Shown: positions 22,779-37,700 of the stretch, piece by piece | Layout: each line of letters starts with the position of its first letter | Position numbering within the stretch: the stretch's first letter is position 1 | Translations under genes and position numbers: made by a program | The notes under the pieces: generated by a model | What the model was told of the DNA's origin: nothing | Seen by the model: the letters and a program-made list of their open reading frames with translations, nothing else | Database searches by the model: none | Source of the DNA: Zoroaster sp. YZ-2022 | Taxonomy: Eukaryota; Echinodermata; Asteroidea; Forcipulatida; Zoroasteridae | Direction of reading: 5' to 3' | Length of the DNA stretch: 64,000 nt | Assembly (NCBI GenBank): GCA_029582265.1 | Contig: CM055828.1 | Coordinates: 8,903,902 to 8,967,901, forward strand

Positions 22779-25700
22779 CTAATGAGAGAAACAGTTACAC
22801 AACTCTTAAGTTTAGCTAAGATCGACCTGTCCGTTTATACTCAGAGGGCAAAAGAAGGTAACTCATGAGTTCATGTAGACAATTATGAGTAAAGTATTCT
22901 CACTGTGTTCTCTCTAACATGACATGTACACTTACATGCCAGCAATGCCACTTTGCCTGAGTAAAGGGCACTTCCATTAGAATATCAGAATGTCTATGGG
23001 AACATTTCTAAGGGGCACCAAGGCCAAGACCAGGGCAATGGAGGCCATTTTGCCATAATTGTTTCTTTTATTCTGTAAATTGCTCTTGTCGTAGTAGATA
23101 TAAATTAAATCAGTCAATACTACGTGATGTTAAAAAATGTTGCATGAAGTTATTCTGTTTTAAGCCAAGTTCATACACCGTCATGTTTGTGCAACAAGAA
23201 TGTCAAATTATTAATGAGCAGTTTAATTTTCAAAAATATTATTTTTTTTGTTGAACCATTTTTTGTCAAAGATTTAACTTGAAAATAATATAAAAAGTAT
23301 TTTTTGGTAGTAATACAAACAACTGATAAAATATTTAAAATTTTACACCAAAAAAGATTTTAATAATGCACTAGCATATGGCCATTGTGCTACAAACTCT
23401 GTAAAACATAGGACTGTTAAACATTGTTGCACTAACTCAGTAGCAGCTTTGTTTCACTAACAACCTTGTTGCACTGACATTTTTGTGGTTAAATTTCTGA
23501 TTTAGTCAATATGTTCAAAACAATTAAGCAAATAATTGAGCCATTTTGGTGTCCTTTGGCACTCTTCAAATGAGCTATTCATTTTTGCTATCCTCAAGAA
23601 AATGTGCCAAATTGTTACTGGACATTTTGAAAGTGAATTTTAGAGTTGAATTTTGAAAATGGGAGGCAGCTACAGTCATGGAGATAAAACACATATGAAT
23701 GATGTGGTTTGATAAGAAACTATTGGTTTATATCATTTGTAAGTGCATAGAGAATTTTGAAAGCTTCTTCTAACTCTTACCCAAGAAATGAAACCTTAAC
23801 ACAGATTGTGGTATATACTCACCCGTTCATTGTCTCGTTTTAGCCGTTCTTGTTCCAGCTGTAGGGATTTATACTCTGTTCTTATTTCCACATTGTCTTC
23901 CATTAACTTGTTGTAGCTGTGGAGTCTTTCTGTCAGGAAATCATCCTGAATTAAGGAGAAGTTATTTATAATCACTTTCATAGTCTTACAGTGATGGGTG
24001 GGTGGGTGGGTGGGTGGATGGGTGGATGGGTGGATGGGTGGGTGGGTGGGTGGATGGGTGGATGGGTGGGTGGGTGGGTGGGTGGGTGGATGGATGGGTG
24101 GGTGGGTGGATGGGTGGGTGGGTGGGTGGGTGGGTGGGTGGGTGGGTGGGTGGATGGGTGGGTGGGTGGATGGGTGGGTGGGTGGGTGGGTGGGTGGGTG
24201 GGTGGGTATTGATGTTTTAATGCACATTAAAATACAATGTGAATATTGAATCTGTGGAAAATTCTACTTCACTGTGTATAAAAAATAAGAGCAAACTTAA
24301 AAATTGAAGATTTATATATATTGTTTTGTTAACAAGAAAATGGCAAATATGCATCAGATTTTGTGTATTCATGGAATATTCGACTCATAAAGTAAAAATT
24401 CAGTCAGGAAATAATTTTGCTATTTAAAGCTAAAACCTCAGAGAGTTGAGAATGAACATCACTGCACCACTTTGTCTGTCATATTGTCTACCAATATAAT
24501 GATGAGAGATGTGACTAACATTGACGTCATTGGACCACATGCAATTGTTTGATAATCACTAGATTATCTGACTTTGTATCACCACATATGAGTTGCATGC
24601 CAGCTGTAATAAATATTTGGCAAACAACATGTGAAACAGTATTGAGCTAAACACAGTGTATAAGTTTCTATTTTACTTCATACTGACTCGGAGCTTAGTT
24701 GGTGTTTTGCAACATGCTGACTGATCACTCATTCATTAATTAGTCAGTGTTTCATGACCAAATACAATCATCTGAAATCTTCTTTTTCAACAAAGATTTC
24801 TCAATATTAAAATTTTGAAACATGTCCGATATGGGAATTTATTAATGAGAATAAAAGTTTGCATAATCGGTCATTTTAGAACTGATGATGGAGTTGTTGC
24901 TCTACATATGTACATAGTAACATTACACAGTCAAGTGGCACACTTTTCTTATGAGGTGGTGATCATCAAGGTGCCTAGGTGGTGATCATCAAGGTGCCTA
25001 GGATGTCATTGATCTGTGTTGTAGTTGCACAACAGGGGTCATGCCTATGTTCCCTCAGCCCTATGTTCCCTCAGCCCTATGTTCCCTCAATGCCTAACAT
25101 TTTTTTAAAATCCAAATTAGGCCCTATGTTCCCTCAACCCTATGTTCCCTCAGCCCTATGTTCCCTCATGGGGCTGAGGGAACATAGGGTCTATTTTGGG
25201 ATGAGGGAACATAGGGCTGAGGGAACATAGGGTCTATTTTGGGATGAGGGAACATAGGGCTGAGGGAACATAGGGTCTATTTTGGGATGAGGGAACATAG
25301 GGCTGAGGGAACATAGGGCTGAGGGAACATAAGGCTGAGGGAACTTGAGTACGGTCCCGCACAACAAGGTCTCTTATAATGTTCTATGGACAAATATGTG
25401 ATGCGATCTGGAAAAACCCGTCGGATGTCGGCGAACTTGTTTTGAAGATAATGGCAAAATAGTCCCCCAATTTTTTGTTTGACAATTTGAGTTTTTGTTT
25501 CCATTTTAATTGTTAATATCTAAATGACCATTCTTGAAATATTAAATAAAAATTCCATTGTTTTTTAAGGACAGCGGCGGCTATAACTTCCTGAGAGCAT
25601 AACTCAAGTTATAGATAACCTACAATCATGAATAAAACAGTTTTGAAAACAACACAGTGTCCTCGTTAATTTGATGTATATAACACAAAAATGACAAATT

Positions 25701-28700
25701 TCACCATGTGAAGGGTTTTCCCAGATCACATCACATATAATCATGTTTCAAAAGACCATTTCAGACCCCAATTTTTTCCAAAACCTGATGATCTCCCACG
25801 GAAACATTTGACATGTTGGTAGTCAAATACAGCACAATTTGAGACAAACAGTTCAAGGCAGTGACAATATAATGCTTTTGAACACGTACAATGTCCAAAG
25901 TATGACAAAACAGAAACACAAACAGATTGAAACATTTTTGGTTGTAAAGGCCATAAAACCTGTGAAAGTAACATCAGAGATTATGGATTGCAATGAAACA
26001 CCTCCACTTTGTACATATATTTCCTCATGCAGGTTGGATTTAATCAAATTAGCTTAAAATCTGGCATTGTTGAAAAAAGCGGCAAAAGCATAAAGCATCG
26101 CGAGGCTATTCCAGAAGTGGGTCACATGATCAATATGCTAATTAAGTGTATGAAAGTTACTGAGTGCTATATGAAATGTATATAAACACTTACCTTGTCT
26201 CCACCATTCTCCCTAGGTTTACTGGGTGCTATATGAAATGTATATAAACACTTACCTTGTCTCCACCATTCTCCCTAGGTTTACTGGGTGCTATATGAAA
26301 TGTGTATAAACACTTACCTTGTCTCCACCATTCTCCCTAGGTTTACCGGGTGCTATATGAAATGTGTATAAACACTTACCTTGTCTCCACCATTCTCCCT
26401 AGGTTTACTGGGTGCTATATGAAATGTATATAAACACTTACCTTGTCTCCACCATTCTCCCTAGGTTTACTGGGTGCTATATGAAATGTGTATAAACACT
26501 TACCTTGTCTCCACCATTCTCCCTAGGTTTACTGGGTGCTATATGAAATGTATATAAACACTTACCTTGTCTCCACCATTCTCCCTAGGTTTACTGGGTG
26601 CTATATTAAATGTATATAAACACTTACCTTGTCTCCACCATTCTCCCTAGGTTTACTGGGTGCTATATGAAATGTGTATAAACACTTACCTTGTCTCCAC
26701 CATTCTCTCCAGGTTTACCGGGTGCTATATGAAATGTATATAAACACTTACCTTGTCTCCACCATTCTCTCCAGGTTTACCGGGTGCTATATGAAATGTG
26801 TATAATCACTTACCTTGTCTCCACCATTCTCCCTAGGTTTACTGGGTGCTATATGAAATGTATATAAACACTTACCTTGTCTCCACCATTCTCTCCAGGT
26901 TTACCGGGTGCTATATGAAATGTGTATAAACACTTACCTTGTCTCCACCATTCTCCCTAGGTTTACCGGGTGCTATATGAAATGTGTATAATCACTTACC
27001 TTGTCTCCACCATTCTCCCTAGGTTTACTGGGTGCTATATGAAATGTGTATAATCACTTACCTTGTCTCCACCATTCTCCCTAGGTTTACTGGGTGCTAT
27101 ATGAAATGTGTATAATCACTTACCTTGTCTCCACCATTCTCCCTAGGTTTACCGGGTGCTATATGAAATGTGTATAATCACTTACCTTGTCTCCACCATT
27201 CTCCCTAGGTTTACTGGGTGCTATATGAAATGTATATAAACACTTACCTTGTCTCCACCATTCTCTCCAGGTTTACCGGGTGCTATATGAAATGTGTATA
27301 AACACTTACCTTGTCTCCACCATTCTCCCTAGGTTTACCGGGTGCTATATGAAATGTGTATAATCACTTACCTTGTCTCCACCATTCTCCCTAGGTTTAC
27401 TGGGTGCTATATGAAATGTGTATAAACACTTACCTTGTCTCCACCATTCTCCCCAGGTTTACTTCCTTGTAGTCGGAATAGCTTCAGTTCATTCAGTAAT
27501 TCAGCTTTCTCATTCTCAAGACGGTTCAATGTTAATCTGCAACAAGATTATGATTGACACCAAATTAAACATTACAAACAGCATAGACTGAACATTACAC
27601 TACTAAATATTAAATGTTACATAGACTATTAAGCAAATACTAGTGCAAGTTGCATCACGGTCTAGCTGGGAATCACTGTTTACATTTCCCTGTATGTTAT
27701 TATGAAGTTTTGTAATCGAACAATGTGGCTGCGTTCTTAAACTGAACACAACACAAATATGTTTTAAAATAATTACGTCTAACTATTATGCAGTGTGACT
27801 GTGAACATTGATAGACAATTATCTGGGGAGGTAGAGTAAGCTTTGTAATATTTTGATCATTAACTAGACTATCATGCATTATGCAAATCAACTAGTATAT
27901 GCGTGCTGTGGTATTTTGATGATTAACTAGACTATTATGCATGTGTGCTGTGGTATTTGAATAGAAGTCTATTCTATGGGTGTGTTTGTATCAATTGAGA
28001 TTGCGGATCATGATCGTGTGATCGTGTGATCTCATGTATCCACTGCGCAAGCAGGATGGGCAAATACAGGATCATGATCGTGTGATCTCACGTATCCACT
28101 GCGCAAGCAGGATGGGCAAATACAGGATCATGATCGTGTGATCTCATGTATCCACTGCACAAGCAGGATGGGCAAATACAGGATCATGATCGTGTGATCT
28201 CACGTATCCACTGCACAAGCAGGATGGGCAAATACAGGATCATGATCGTGTGATCTCACGTATCCACTGCGCAAGCAGGATGGGCAAATACAGGATCATG
28301 ATCGTGTGATCTCATGTATCCACTGCACAAGCAGGATCGGCAAATACAGGATCATGATCGTGTGATCTCATTTATCCACTGCGCAAGCAGGATGGGCAAA
28401 TACAGGATCATGATCGTGTGATCTCATGTATCCACTGCACAAGCAGGATGGGCAAATACAGGATCATGATCGTGTGATCTCATGTATCCACTGCGCAAGC
28501 AGGATGGGCAAATACAGGATCATGATCGTGTGATCTCATGTATCCACTGCGCAAGCAGGATGGGCAAATACAGGATCATGATCGTGTGATCTCATGTATC
28601 CACTGCACAAGCAGGATGGGCAAATACAGGATCATGATCGTGTGATCTCATGTATCCACTGCGCAAGCAGGATGGGCAAATACAGGATCATGATCGTGTG

Positions 28701-31700
28701 ATCTCATGTATCCACTGCGCAAGCAGGATCGGCAAATACAGGATCATGATCGTGTGATCTCACGTATCCACTGCGCAAGCAGGATGGGCAAATACAGGAT
28801 CATGATCAGTAAACTGTCTAAACTGTACAGACTGTCTGGTGATTGAGATCCAGATATATATATGCAAAACAAATACACTCTTCATCTACTCAAGTTCCTG
28901 CACAAATCTAGCCCTGATAGGACTATCTGCAGTACCTTCCGATAGGGTCCCGACAATGTTAATGTTTAGATCATACAGCGAAATTCTCTCCGAGTCCTGT
29001 TGCCCATATGTGCAATTGATGTTCTGAACCCAGGTTATTGAGCATGTTCATTATTCAACATAACTGACAGGAAAAAGTGTACACAGCACGACCATTGCCT
29101 TGAGACATGCCATAAAAAACTACATTTTATACACATCTTTTAGCAACAATCATGTCTCCAAGAGGCAGTTAAGATCTTATAGTGTCTACATTCCTAACTC
29201 AGCCTATGGAAACAAGTACAAGATGAACATAATTCAGAAGGTACTGCAGATAGGGTCCCATCAGGGCTTACAAAAATCCATCATATCATTTTGAATATTG
29301 GATACTCTTAAGACAAAGGTGCACTTTTGCTGGAAAATGACTACAAGGAATTGGTTAGACGTTAACATTACCTAGTTTGTTGTAGTTCTCTGACTATGTC
29401 TGTGTCAGAGATCAATCCATCTGTAGGGAATCTCTCCAATACGGTAACCTTCTCTCTCAGCTCACTGACCTGCTGCATAAGATCTTGCTCTCTGTAGGCA
29501 GAGTCCCTCAACAACTGTTTCATGTCTTGAATTGTTGAGTTCTGTAAAACAGAAGAATCATTGTAAATATTTGCATGATTCACAAAAGTATTTGACACAC
29601 AAAAAGTTACTGTTCTACATTTAAATATATGAAATATGTGAACAAAAATGACCAAAATAGAAATATTTATACTAGAAGTGTCTACTCCAGCTATTTGTAA
29701 TAAACAAATGCCCCAAGAATGTTTAAACATTCTGATTGGTCAAGAGTTAATCACATGAGGTGTATCTCTGTCTGATTATGATAGTGTTCAATTCAGGGTT
29801 TGCCGTTAATGGTTTTTTTCACTGTCCAGCAGGACCAGTAGCCTTGAATTGTGACTGGTCCGCCAAGTTTTTGACTGGTCCGTCATACGGTGTGTGCACA
29901 TGGTCAGCTGGCTGTAACTGCACGCATGGGGTAAGGCACCCTCTCAAAACTATCCAGGATAACTTGCGCAGAGATTTATCCGCAGTTGATTTTTCAATGC
30001 TCAAAGAATCCCCAAGCAGTGCAAATATATTGCGAATAGGTTTGTGGAGAAGGATTGAAACTAGACCAGGCAATTTGTTTACATGAAGACTAAACCGCAG
30101 ACATTGAGATCGTTATCTACTAGAAGCCAGCGGGTGGTCCCTGCTGGGTGGATTTGCGGTTTGGTCACTCGCCCAATTAAGCAACAGTGAACATGTGCAC
30201 TGATTTTATGTGCATCCGTACATGCAACTTTATTTCCCAGCAATCCGTAAGGATTTTATCCGCAATGGCTAAAATTATATGTGCATGCAATATTTATCTG
30301 CTGATGAATTAACTACGGGCGGAAATTCCGAAATGGAAAACACGCAACAACCGCCCATTTTGTTTTAGCTTCGCACGTTTTTATTTTTTCTTCTCCCGAG
30401 TTTGGGGGTTGGAACATTGAGCAATTGAGCCACCTCTATATATACACACAATAGTACAGTGTTCAGACGTGCGCTTTCATACAATCACTATGGCCATATT
30501 CAAAGGAACTCTAGAAACGTTACTAACTTTGTTTTATAATAAAAGTTTTTGAAAATTAACAAAATGAGCATTCATTTATATATATAGTGGTGAGATTTAG
30601 AATTGTTTCAGCACACAACATGATTGCACTTTCAACCACGGTGAGATACTAATTTTCCTGACAAAACTTTGAAAAACACCTGAACATGTCGCAGTCGGTA
30701 ATTTAATTTCATGATATTGCCTCTATTTTAGCGATCGATATAACAATGTAAACAAAAAAGAAAATAAACGGAGGACTAACTTTCATGAATGACTGCAATT
30801 TGGCCTAAAATTGGCCAAGAAGAAAGAAACACGTGAATTTTTTTACCACCTGTGGTAATTTCTGGACACTAAAGACTATTATTTCTGGTAAAATTTGGAC
30901 ATTCATATTATGAACCAAATGACAGTTAAGCCTTAAAAACAATACCTTTACCTATGCACACTACATACTGTAATTTTAAGCATTTTAAAATTTGCTATAC
31001 AAAATTCACAGATTGCTATACAAAAAAATGATTTTGCATCGCAGTTTTGCTATGCAAAATTTTGGAATGAAATCGTTCCCTGGGCCCATTAGTTGAAAAC
31101 GAGGTTTAAATTCAATTACAGTTAAATCTCACTGACTGTAACCATCGTGCTGTTACTATATAGCCAAAGAACATTTAATTCTTAAAATCTTCATGGTATT
31201 CAAGAATTATCGGATCTGTATAACTTTTTTTATTTAAAAGTAAACCTATGTGTTCTGTTGCTAAAGATCAGGCTCTTTCATTGACATCAAGTAAGACTAG
31301 ATTGTCCTTGATCAATACTCTCATAAAATAAATCAGGCATGACACATTTCGTAAACATTGCCTCGCTTCTCCAAACCACAAAGGGCTATGAGATCTTATC
31401 AGTTGGCCAAACCGCAGACCGCTCGGTGAAGAGTCTATAAACATATAGAGGATAAATGTGTGCTTTGTATAGAGGAACAATCTATCTCGCAAAAGATTCC
31501 AACCTAAACGTTTCCGCATTTATATACTCTTTGCGGAAAAACTTTTCTGCAACTTATCCCGGAATAGTTTTGAGAAGGTGCCTAAGCTAATTGAGAACAG
31601 TGATGATGGCGGTGCACAGTGGTGTTGGACCCCCCCAAAAATGAAAATAAATTTAAAAGCTAGTTTTCATTAAGGTACAAATCAAATTGTATAAATCAAA

Positions 31701-34700
31701 TTTTGGAACCAGATACCCGGAACCAGATACCCGGAACCAGATACCCGGAACCAGATACCCGGAACCAGATACCCGGAACCAGATACCCGGAACCAGATAC
31801 CCGGAACCAGATACCCGGAACCAGATACCCAGGAGCCCTAACTTATTCTTCCCACTACCTTTTTGTCCATCTCTTGTTCTGTATTTCTCATTTTCTCTTC
31901 ATACATCCTGGTGACCACGATGGATTTCCAACTCTTACTGTCTGCTCCTTCGAGTCTTGGTCCCCTGGCTTGCTCAATCTGTAGTTTCTCCTGACTCTGA
32001 GAGTTGAAAAGGAAAAAACAAATCAAGATTCTCATTGTAGAAAGTTAGAATGCCATTTACATCAGACAAATGTCAAGTTATGCATGCTTTTAAGACAGTT
32101 TCGACAATCTGATTGGACAAAACGTGATTATATCAGGATGACGGATGTCTTAACAACTGGTAAAGACTGGTCTTATCAAAACCACAGCAGTTTGTGTCTC
32201 GTGTGCCAGGTATGACATTTAGCTGGAGCATGACACAGAATTGAACCAGAGTGATATACAATTTTTTGAATTATGCTAACTTGTACACTTTGTTTGTGTT
32301 TCATCTCCCCAAATCATCAACTGGTGTATATTTATTTTAAAAGACCCTAACAAATTACTTAATTTTGTAATTTTGAAATGATGAAAGCAAAAATGATACA
32401 CGCATTTAAAACCTGAACTTTATCACCTGTGGCCATGCCCCCAGAGGTCTATATCCAGTTATAAAGACTGCATGACAAACTGTATTCCTTTAATCAACAT
32501 GAAGACTATTTGGAAGGTTGATTTCATGTCACTCTGTGCATTATGATAATAAAGAAGTCTGTATAACTTGTGGAACAATAAAGAAATCACTATGAGTGCC
32601 TACATTTCTGAGAGATTTAAAACATTTTTGGACCCCAAATCAACATAAACATGTGGTTAAAAGTTGGGACACCTTTTGGTGGCTGATTTGAGCTAGGCTC
32701 CATCTCCTGCAAGATCAACATCATTTCACAGAGTGTATAAGTAAATGCATTTTCAAGTGGTTGTTGTAACCTCTTGTCAAGACTCAGCTAAATGTGACCG
32801 ACTCTCAGCTTCTCCACAGACTCCACCTCTTGTGACAGTGAGGGTAATGATTGGGCCAGGGTTTGTAGTACTTACCTCTTCAAGATGTCGTTGTAACTTC
32901 TCCTTATCTAGACTCAGTTGGCTGTGACTGACCCTCAACTTCTCCACAGACTCCACCTCTTGTGACAGTGAGGGTAATGATTGGGCCAGGGTTTGTAGTA
33001 CTTACCTCTTCAAGATGTCGTTGTAACCGCTCCTTATCTAGACTCAGTTGGCTGTGACTGACCCTCAACTTCTCCACAGACTCCACCTCTCGTTTCAATT
33101 CCTGTCTCAGCCTGTTGTTCTCGGCGACGGCCTTAGCGACACCCTTTTGGGTGCTTTCGTAGCGAGTGCTCAGTTGACCTCCGACTTGGTGTTTAATTTT
33201 GTTCAGTTCAGCCTGTCAGCAAATTTAGTTTAAAAACATTCAACATTTTACTTTTTTATTTTGGCCTGAGGTACAATATCTAAAATCTTATTCATTGTAA
33301 ATAATATAATATCTAAAATCTTATTCATTGTAAATAATATAATATCTACAAAATCCATAACATTGCACAAATAAACATACACACTGTTGCCTACCATGAA
33401 ATCAATGGTACTGAAGCTGTAAACAAACAAATGTGCCATGGTTGATATACATTGACTTCTGATGCAAGCACAAATTCTTCAATCATTTGTGTCCCTGCTT
33501 TCTTCCTTCCCGATATACTTTTACCTTCTGATGCAAACACAAATTCTTCAATCATTTGAGTCCCTGTTTCTTCCTTCACAACATACCTTTAAGTTTTGGT
33601 TTTCTTCTCTTAATCCATGAATCTCTGTCTGCATGGTGACCCCTGGCGCCTTCTTTAGTTCCTCGTTCTCCTTCTGCACACGCTCAACGACCTTCTTCAT
33701 CAAGCCAACAGTCCGCTCTAACTCAGGAACTGACTTGCCACTGGAACCAAGAGACTGTATCAAGAAAAATGGTACAAATTCACAGGGTCTGTGGTATACA
33801 TTCATTACAGAGTGATTGTCCATTTACCAGTTTCCACCTGAAAATCACATTTTAGATAAGCAGAATAATTGCACCTTCAAGCAAATATCTGACCTGTGGA
33901 TAACAACAAATGAACATCACATGACGTAGCCCAAATATGGACTCTGTCTCTGTATACACTGAAACAGATTCCAATCAGCCTGCAGGTCAGTCGCCGTACA
34001 GAAACGTCTTTCGTGACATTGTTCAAGGTTCAAGGTTCAAGGTTCCATTTATTCATCATATAATAAAAATACATGAAATTTGTGTTCTTGGGTCAACAGC
34101 AATGAATACAAAAATAAACAACACATATCTAATTTAAACTACAGAAACAACCATAAAAACTAATACACATTTACAATAAGCAACTTAAGGTACTAATTTA
34201 ATATCAATAAACAGATCACTATCTTTGAAATGAATTATTGAAAGAACGAATTGCACTAGGCAAGAAAGAGTTAACATGTCTATTCGTTTTTTTCTTACTG
34301 GTGACTAGTCTACCAGATCTGCTTACTGTGATATATTTGTTAAGTGGATGGGTAACATCATCTCTAATTACACTTAATTTGTTGTTCATAAATTTTTCAC
34401 ATATACTCTTTAGATCCTTTACATCAGTACCGATGACTTTAACAGCTGACTTCCTTATTCTATTTAATTGGTTAAGATTCTTTCCTGATAATGACATAAA
34501 CCATACAATACAACAAAAGGTAATTACAGATTGAATTGTGCTCTGGTAGAAAAGAAAGAGTGTATCTCTGCCTACATTATATGACCTGAGCTTGCGCAAA
34601 AAATATAAACGTTGGTTTGCTTTAGAGCACATTTTAGTGGTGTTTGTATTCCAATTTAATTTGTTGTCAAACCAGACTCCAAGATATTTATATTCTGTAC

Positions 34701-37700
34701 ACACATCAATAGCCTTGTCACATATTTTAAGTGGTGTTAGATGTTCCTTTGTTTAAATCTTACCTGTGTGAGGAGACTGAAACTCGCTACTAAACTTCTA
34801 TATTAAACAACTATACTGACAAGCGCTAAGGTTTGAATTTCAAAATATCATTTTTACTAAAGTCATTTTATTGAAAGCAAATCCAGATTTAACGTTGAAG
34901 AAATCTTAGAGTTCAGCGTGCACACGTTTAGCACCAAAACATCTGTGTATATGTGGTATGCATAAATATTCCAAGCAGCAGGTTTTTGTTTGCTTGTCAC
35001 ACTCGTATGTACGCCTGCGTATGTGTGGTACGCATAAATATTCCAAGCAGCAGGTTTTTGTTTGCTTGTCACACTCGTATGTACGCCTGCGTATGTGAGG
35101 TACGCATAAATATTCCAAGCAGCAGGTTTTTGTTTGCTTGTCACACTCGTATGTACGCCTGCGTATGTGAGGTACGCATAAATATTCCAAGCAGCAGGTT
35201 TTTGTTTGCTTGTCACACTCGTATGTACGCCGATGCACCCATGTCGACAATGGCGTATGTTTTGTTGTAATGCTCAAGTGGCAAAGGGCCATCAAAACTA
35301 AAGTAATTCTTAAATGTTGAATCTTGGGATTATTTCATTAAAAACACTTAGTGAAAATGACATTTTGAAATTCAAACCTCATTGAGATGCACTGTATTTG
35401 GTTATGGGATTCTGCTGCAGACTGATTTCACAACAGATGGTCAAGATGGTGCCTTGTGTAAATGTGCCAAGGCAATCTCCCTTGATAAACTTATTGGACC
35501 AATCTCCCAAGATTATCATCATTCAGGACAGAAGTGATAAAGCTAGCAGTCACGTAGAGTTTCCTTTTGTTAACTTTTTAACCATGGACAAATGAATGGT
35601 CCTAGTGTTACTACTGATGCCCAGCCATGTCAGCATGTCTTCAAACTTAATCCTTTAAATTAAATTTAAAAGTGAAGCTTTTAAATTGGACCGTCTCCTC
35701 AATTTGTGTTTATATCTCTGCATATTAACCCTCCTACTACAGCTGCACTTTAGTGGCAAGTTGCTACAGAGGTCAAAATCAGTCAACTGCCCGTTTTGAC
35801 TGTTGACCCAAATGTGCACACAGGGGCATTTTTGACTGGTTTTTACTGTCATTTTGACCACCCTGAACATTACCAGACAATGCTTTTACCAGTCAAAAAT
35901 GGTTGACTCATTTTGACCTGTAAATGTACTTACTACACGTAAGGTTTGACAGTGTTCGACTTTTAAGTGCACTAGATATACCTTGGCGAGTATATCAACA
36001 TTTTGACTGATTTTGACCCTTGTAATAGTAGGAGGATAAATAATTATATGAATTTACAAATATAAAAAAATTATTCTTCAGAGTTTTTTCGTTCAACTTT
36101 TTGACATGGCCAAAGTATTGATGGATCATTAACATTGGGCCAGCCGAGTTGCAATCAGGCAAAACAGTTACATCAAACTAGTGTGGCCGGCTTCTATTGT
36201 TGAGGTTTTTTTTAAAGATCTCTGAGGTTTTGGGTGAATATACAAAGCAATCTTCTTTTTTCTGCAGGCGAAAATTTGTATTGTTTCAAGTGAAGTCATC
36301 GAGCACGATTGGCTTAATTCCCTAAATTTAATTTGCAATTGATAGGTGTACACGAGCATTTCTCTAGACATAATGATCTAACCCTCACATCTGAAATGCT
36401 GTCCCTACCTTCTTGAGTCCTGTAGTGGAACTAGCTGATGATGCAAGCTTGTTCCTCCCTCGTTGCTCTCTCTCTTGCTGAAGGTCGGCCTTTAAGGCCT
36501 CGTTATACCTCTGAAGGTCCTCAATGCGCTGTTTCAGTCTTGGAACGTCTCGTTTAGCCTGCTCAGCATCAAATCGTAACTCTAGATTCTCCTGGGAGAG
36601 CTCCAGGATTTGTCGTTGGAGTTCCTCCACATGTTCTGGTCTGACAACTGCCTCAACATTAGGTCCACTTCCAGACTGTTTGGGTTACAGATATATTTTC
36701 ATAATAGCATAATGTAAAGCAATGAGTATACTGAGCTCAATACATACGTCAGTGTAGGGCAAACATCAAATCAAGATAATGTAAATCACTTTTATGTAAT
36801 ACAGTGGAACGCTGCTATAAGGAACATCATAGGGTACACACAATATGGTCACTTTAATTAGTAATTGTTATTTATAGTGAATCACAGTTGCAATGCTTAT
36901 AGATATGGAAACCATGAGTCATGTTCAGTATAGCCAAATGTTTGTTATAGCGGTATGGCACTGAGTGACAAAATATCTATGAACGTTCAGTACAGCCAAA
37001 TGTTTGTTATAGCGGTATGTTACTGAGTGACAAAATATCCATGAACGTTCAGTACAGCCAAATGTTTGTTATAGCGGTATGTTACTGAGTGACAAAATAT
37101 CCATGAACGTTCAGTACAGCCAAATGTTTGTTATAGCGGTATGTTACTGAGTGACAAAATATCCATGAACGTTCAGTACAGCCAAATGTTTGTTATAGCG
37201 GTATGTTACTGAGTGACAAAATATCCATGAACGTTCAGTACAGCCAAATGTTTGTTATAGCGGTATGGCACTGAGTGACAAAATATCCATGAACGTTCAG
37301 TACAGCCAAATGTTTGTTATAGCGGTATGGCACTGAGTGACAAAATATCCATGAACGTTCAGTACAGCCAAATGTTTGTTATAGCGGTATGGCACTGAGT
37401 GACAAAATATCCATGAACGTTCAGTACAGCCAAATGTTTGTTATAGCGGTATGTTACTGAGTGACAAAATATCCATGAACGTTCAGTACAGCCAAATGTT
37501 TGTTATAGCGGTATGTTACTGAGTGACAAAATATCCATGAACGTTCAGTACAGCCAAATGTTTGTTATAGCGGTATGTTACTGAGTGACAAAATATCCAT
37601 GAACGTTCAGTACAGCCAAATGTTTGTTATAGCGGTATGTTACTGAGTGACAAAATATCCATGAACGTTCAGTACAGCCAAATGTTTGTTATAGCGGTAT

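Noticed and set aside
23991..24249. Several long Gly/Trp-rich or His/Pro-rich reading frames on both strands
   Set aside because: All are translations of one GGGT microsatellite; no other sequence supports them.
28008..28808. CRISPR-like regular array
   Set aside because: The full 56-bp unit repeats without unique spacers, in an animal intron; it is a minisatellite.
29760..30086. A 108-codon plus-strand frame with many Cys and Trp
   Set aside because: It overlaps the ill-defined end of the second hAT-like copy and has no domain; the reverse frame over the same bases is equally long.
31687..31984. Two frames with repeated [14 protein letters not shown] peptides
   Set aside because: They are the 14-bp intronic array read in different frames, upstream of no splice signals of their own.
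34863..35295. Three overlapping frames with 24-residue repeats
   Set aside because: The 72-bp array is a multiple of 3 and so stays open in several frames; the peptides have no domain features.
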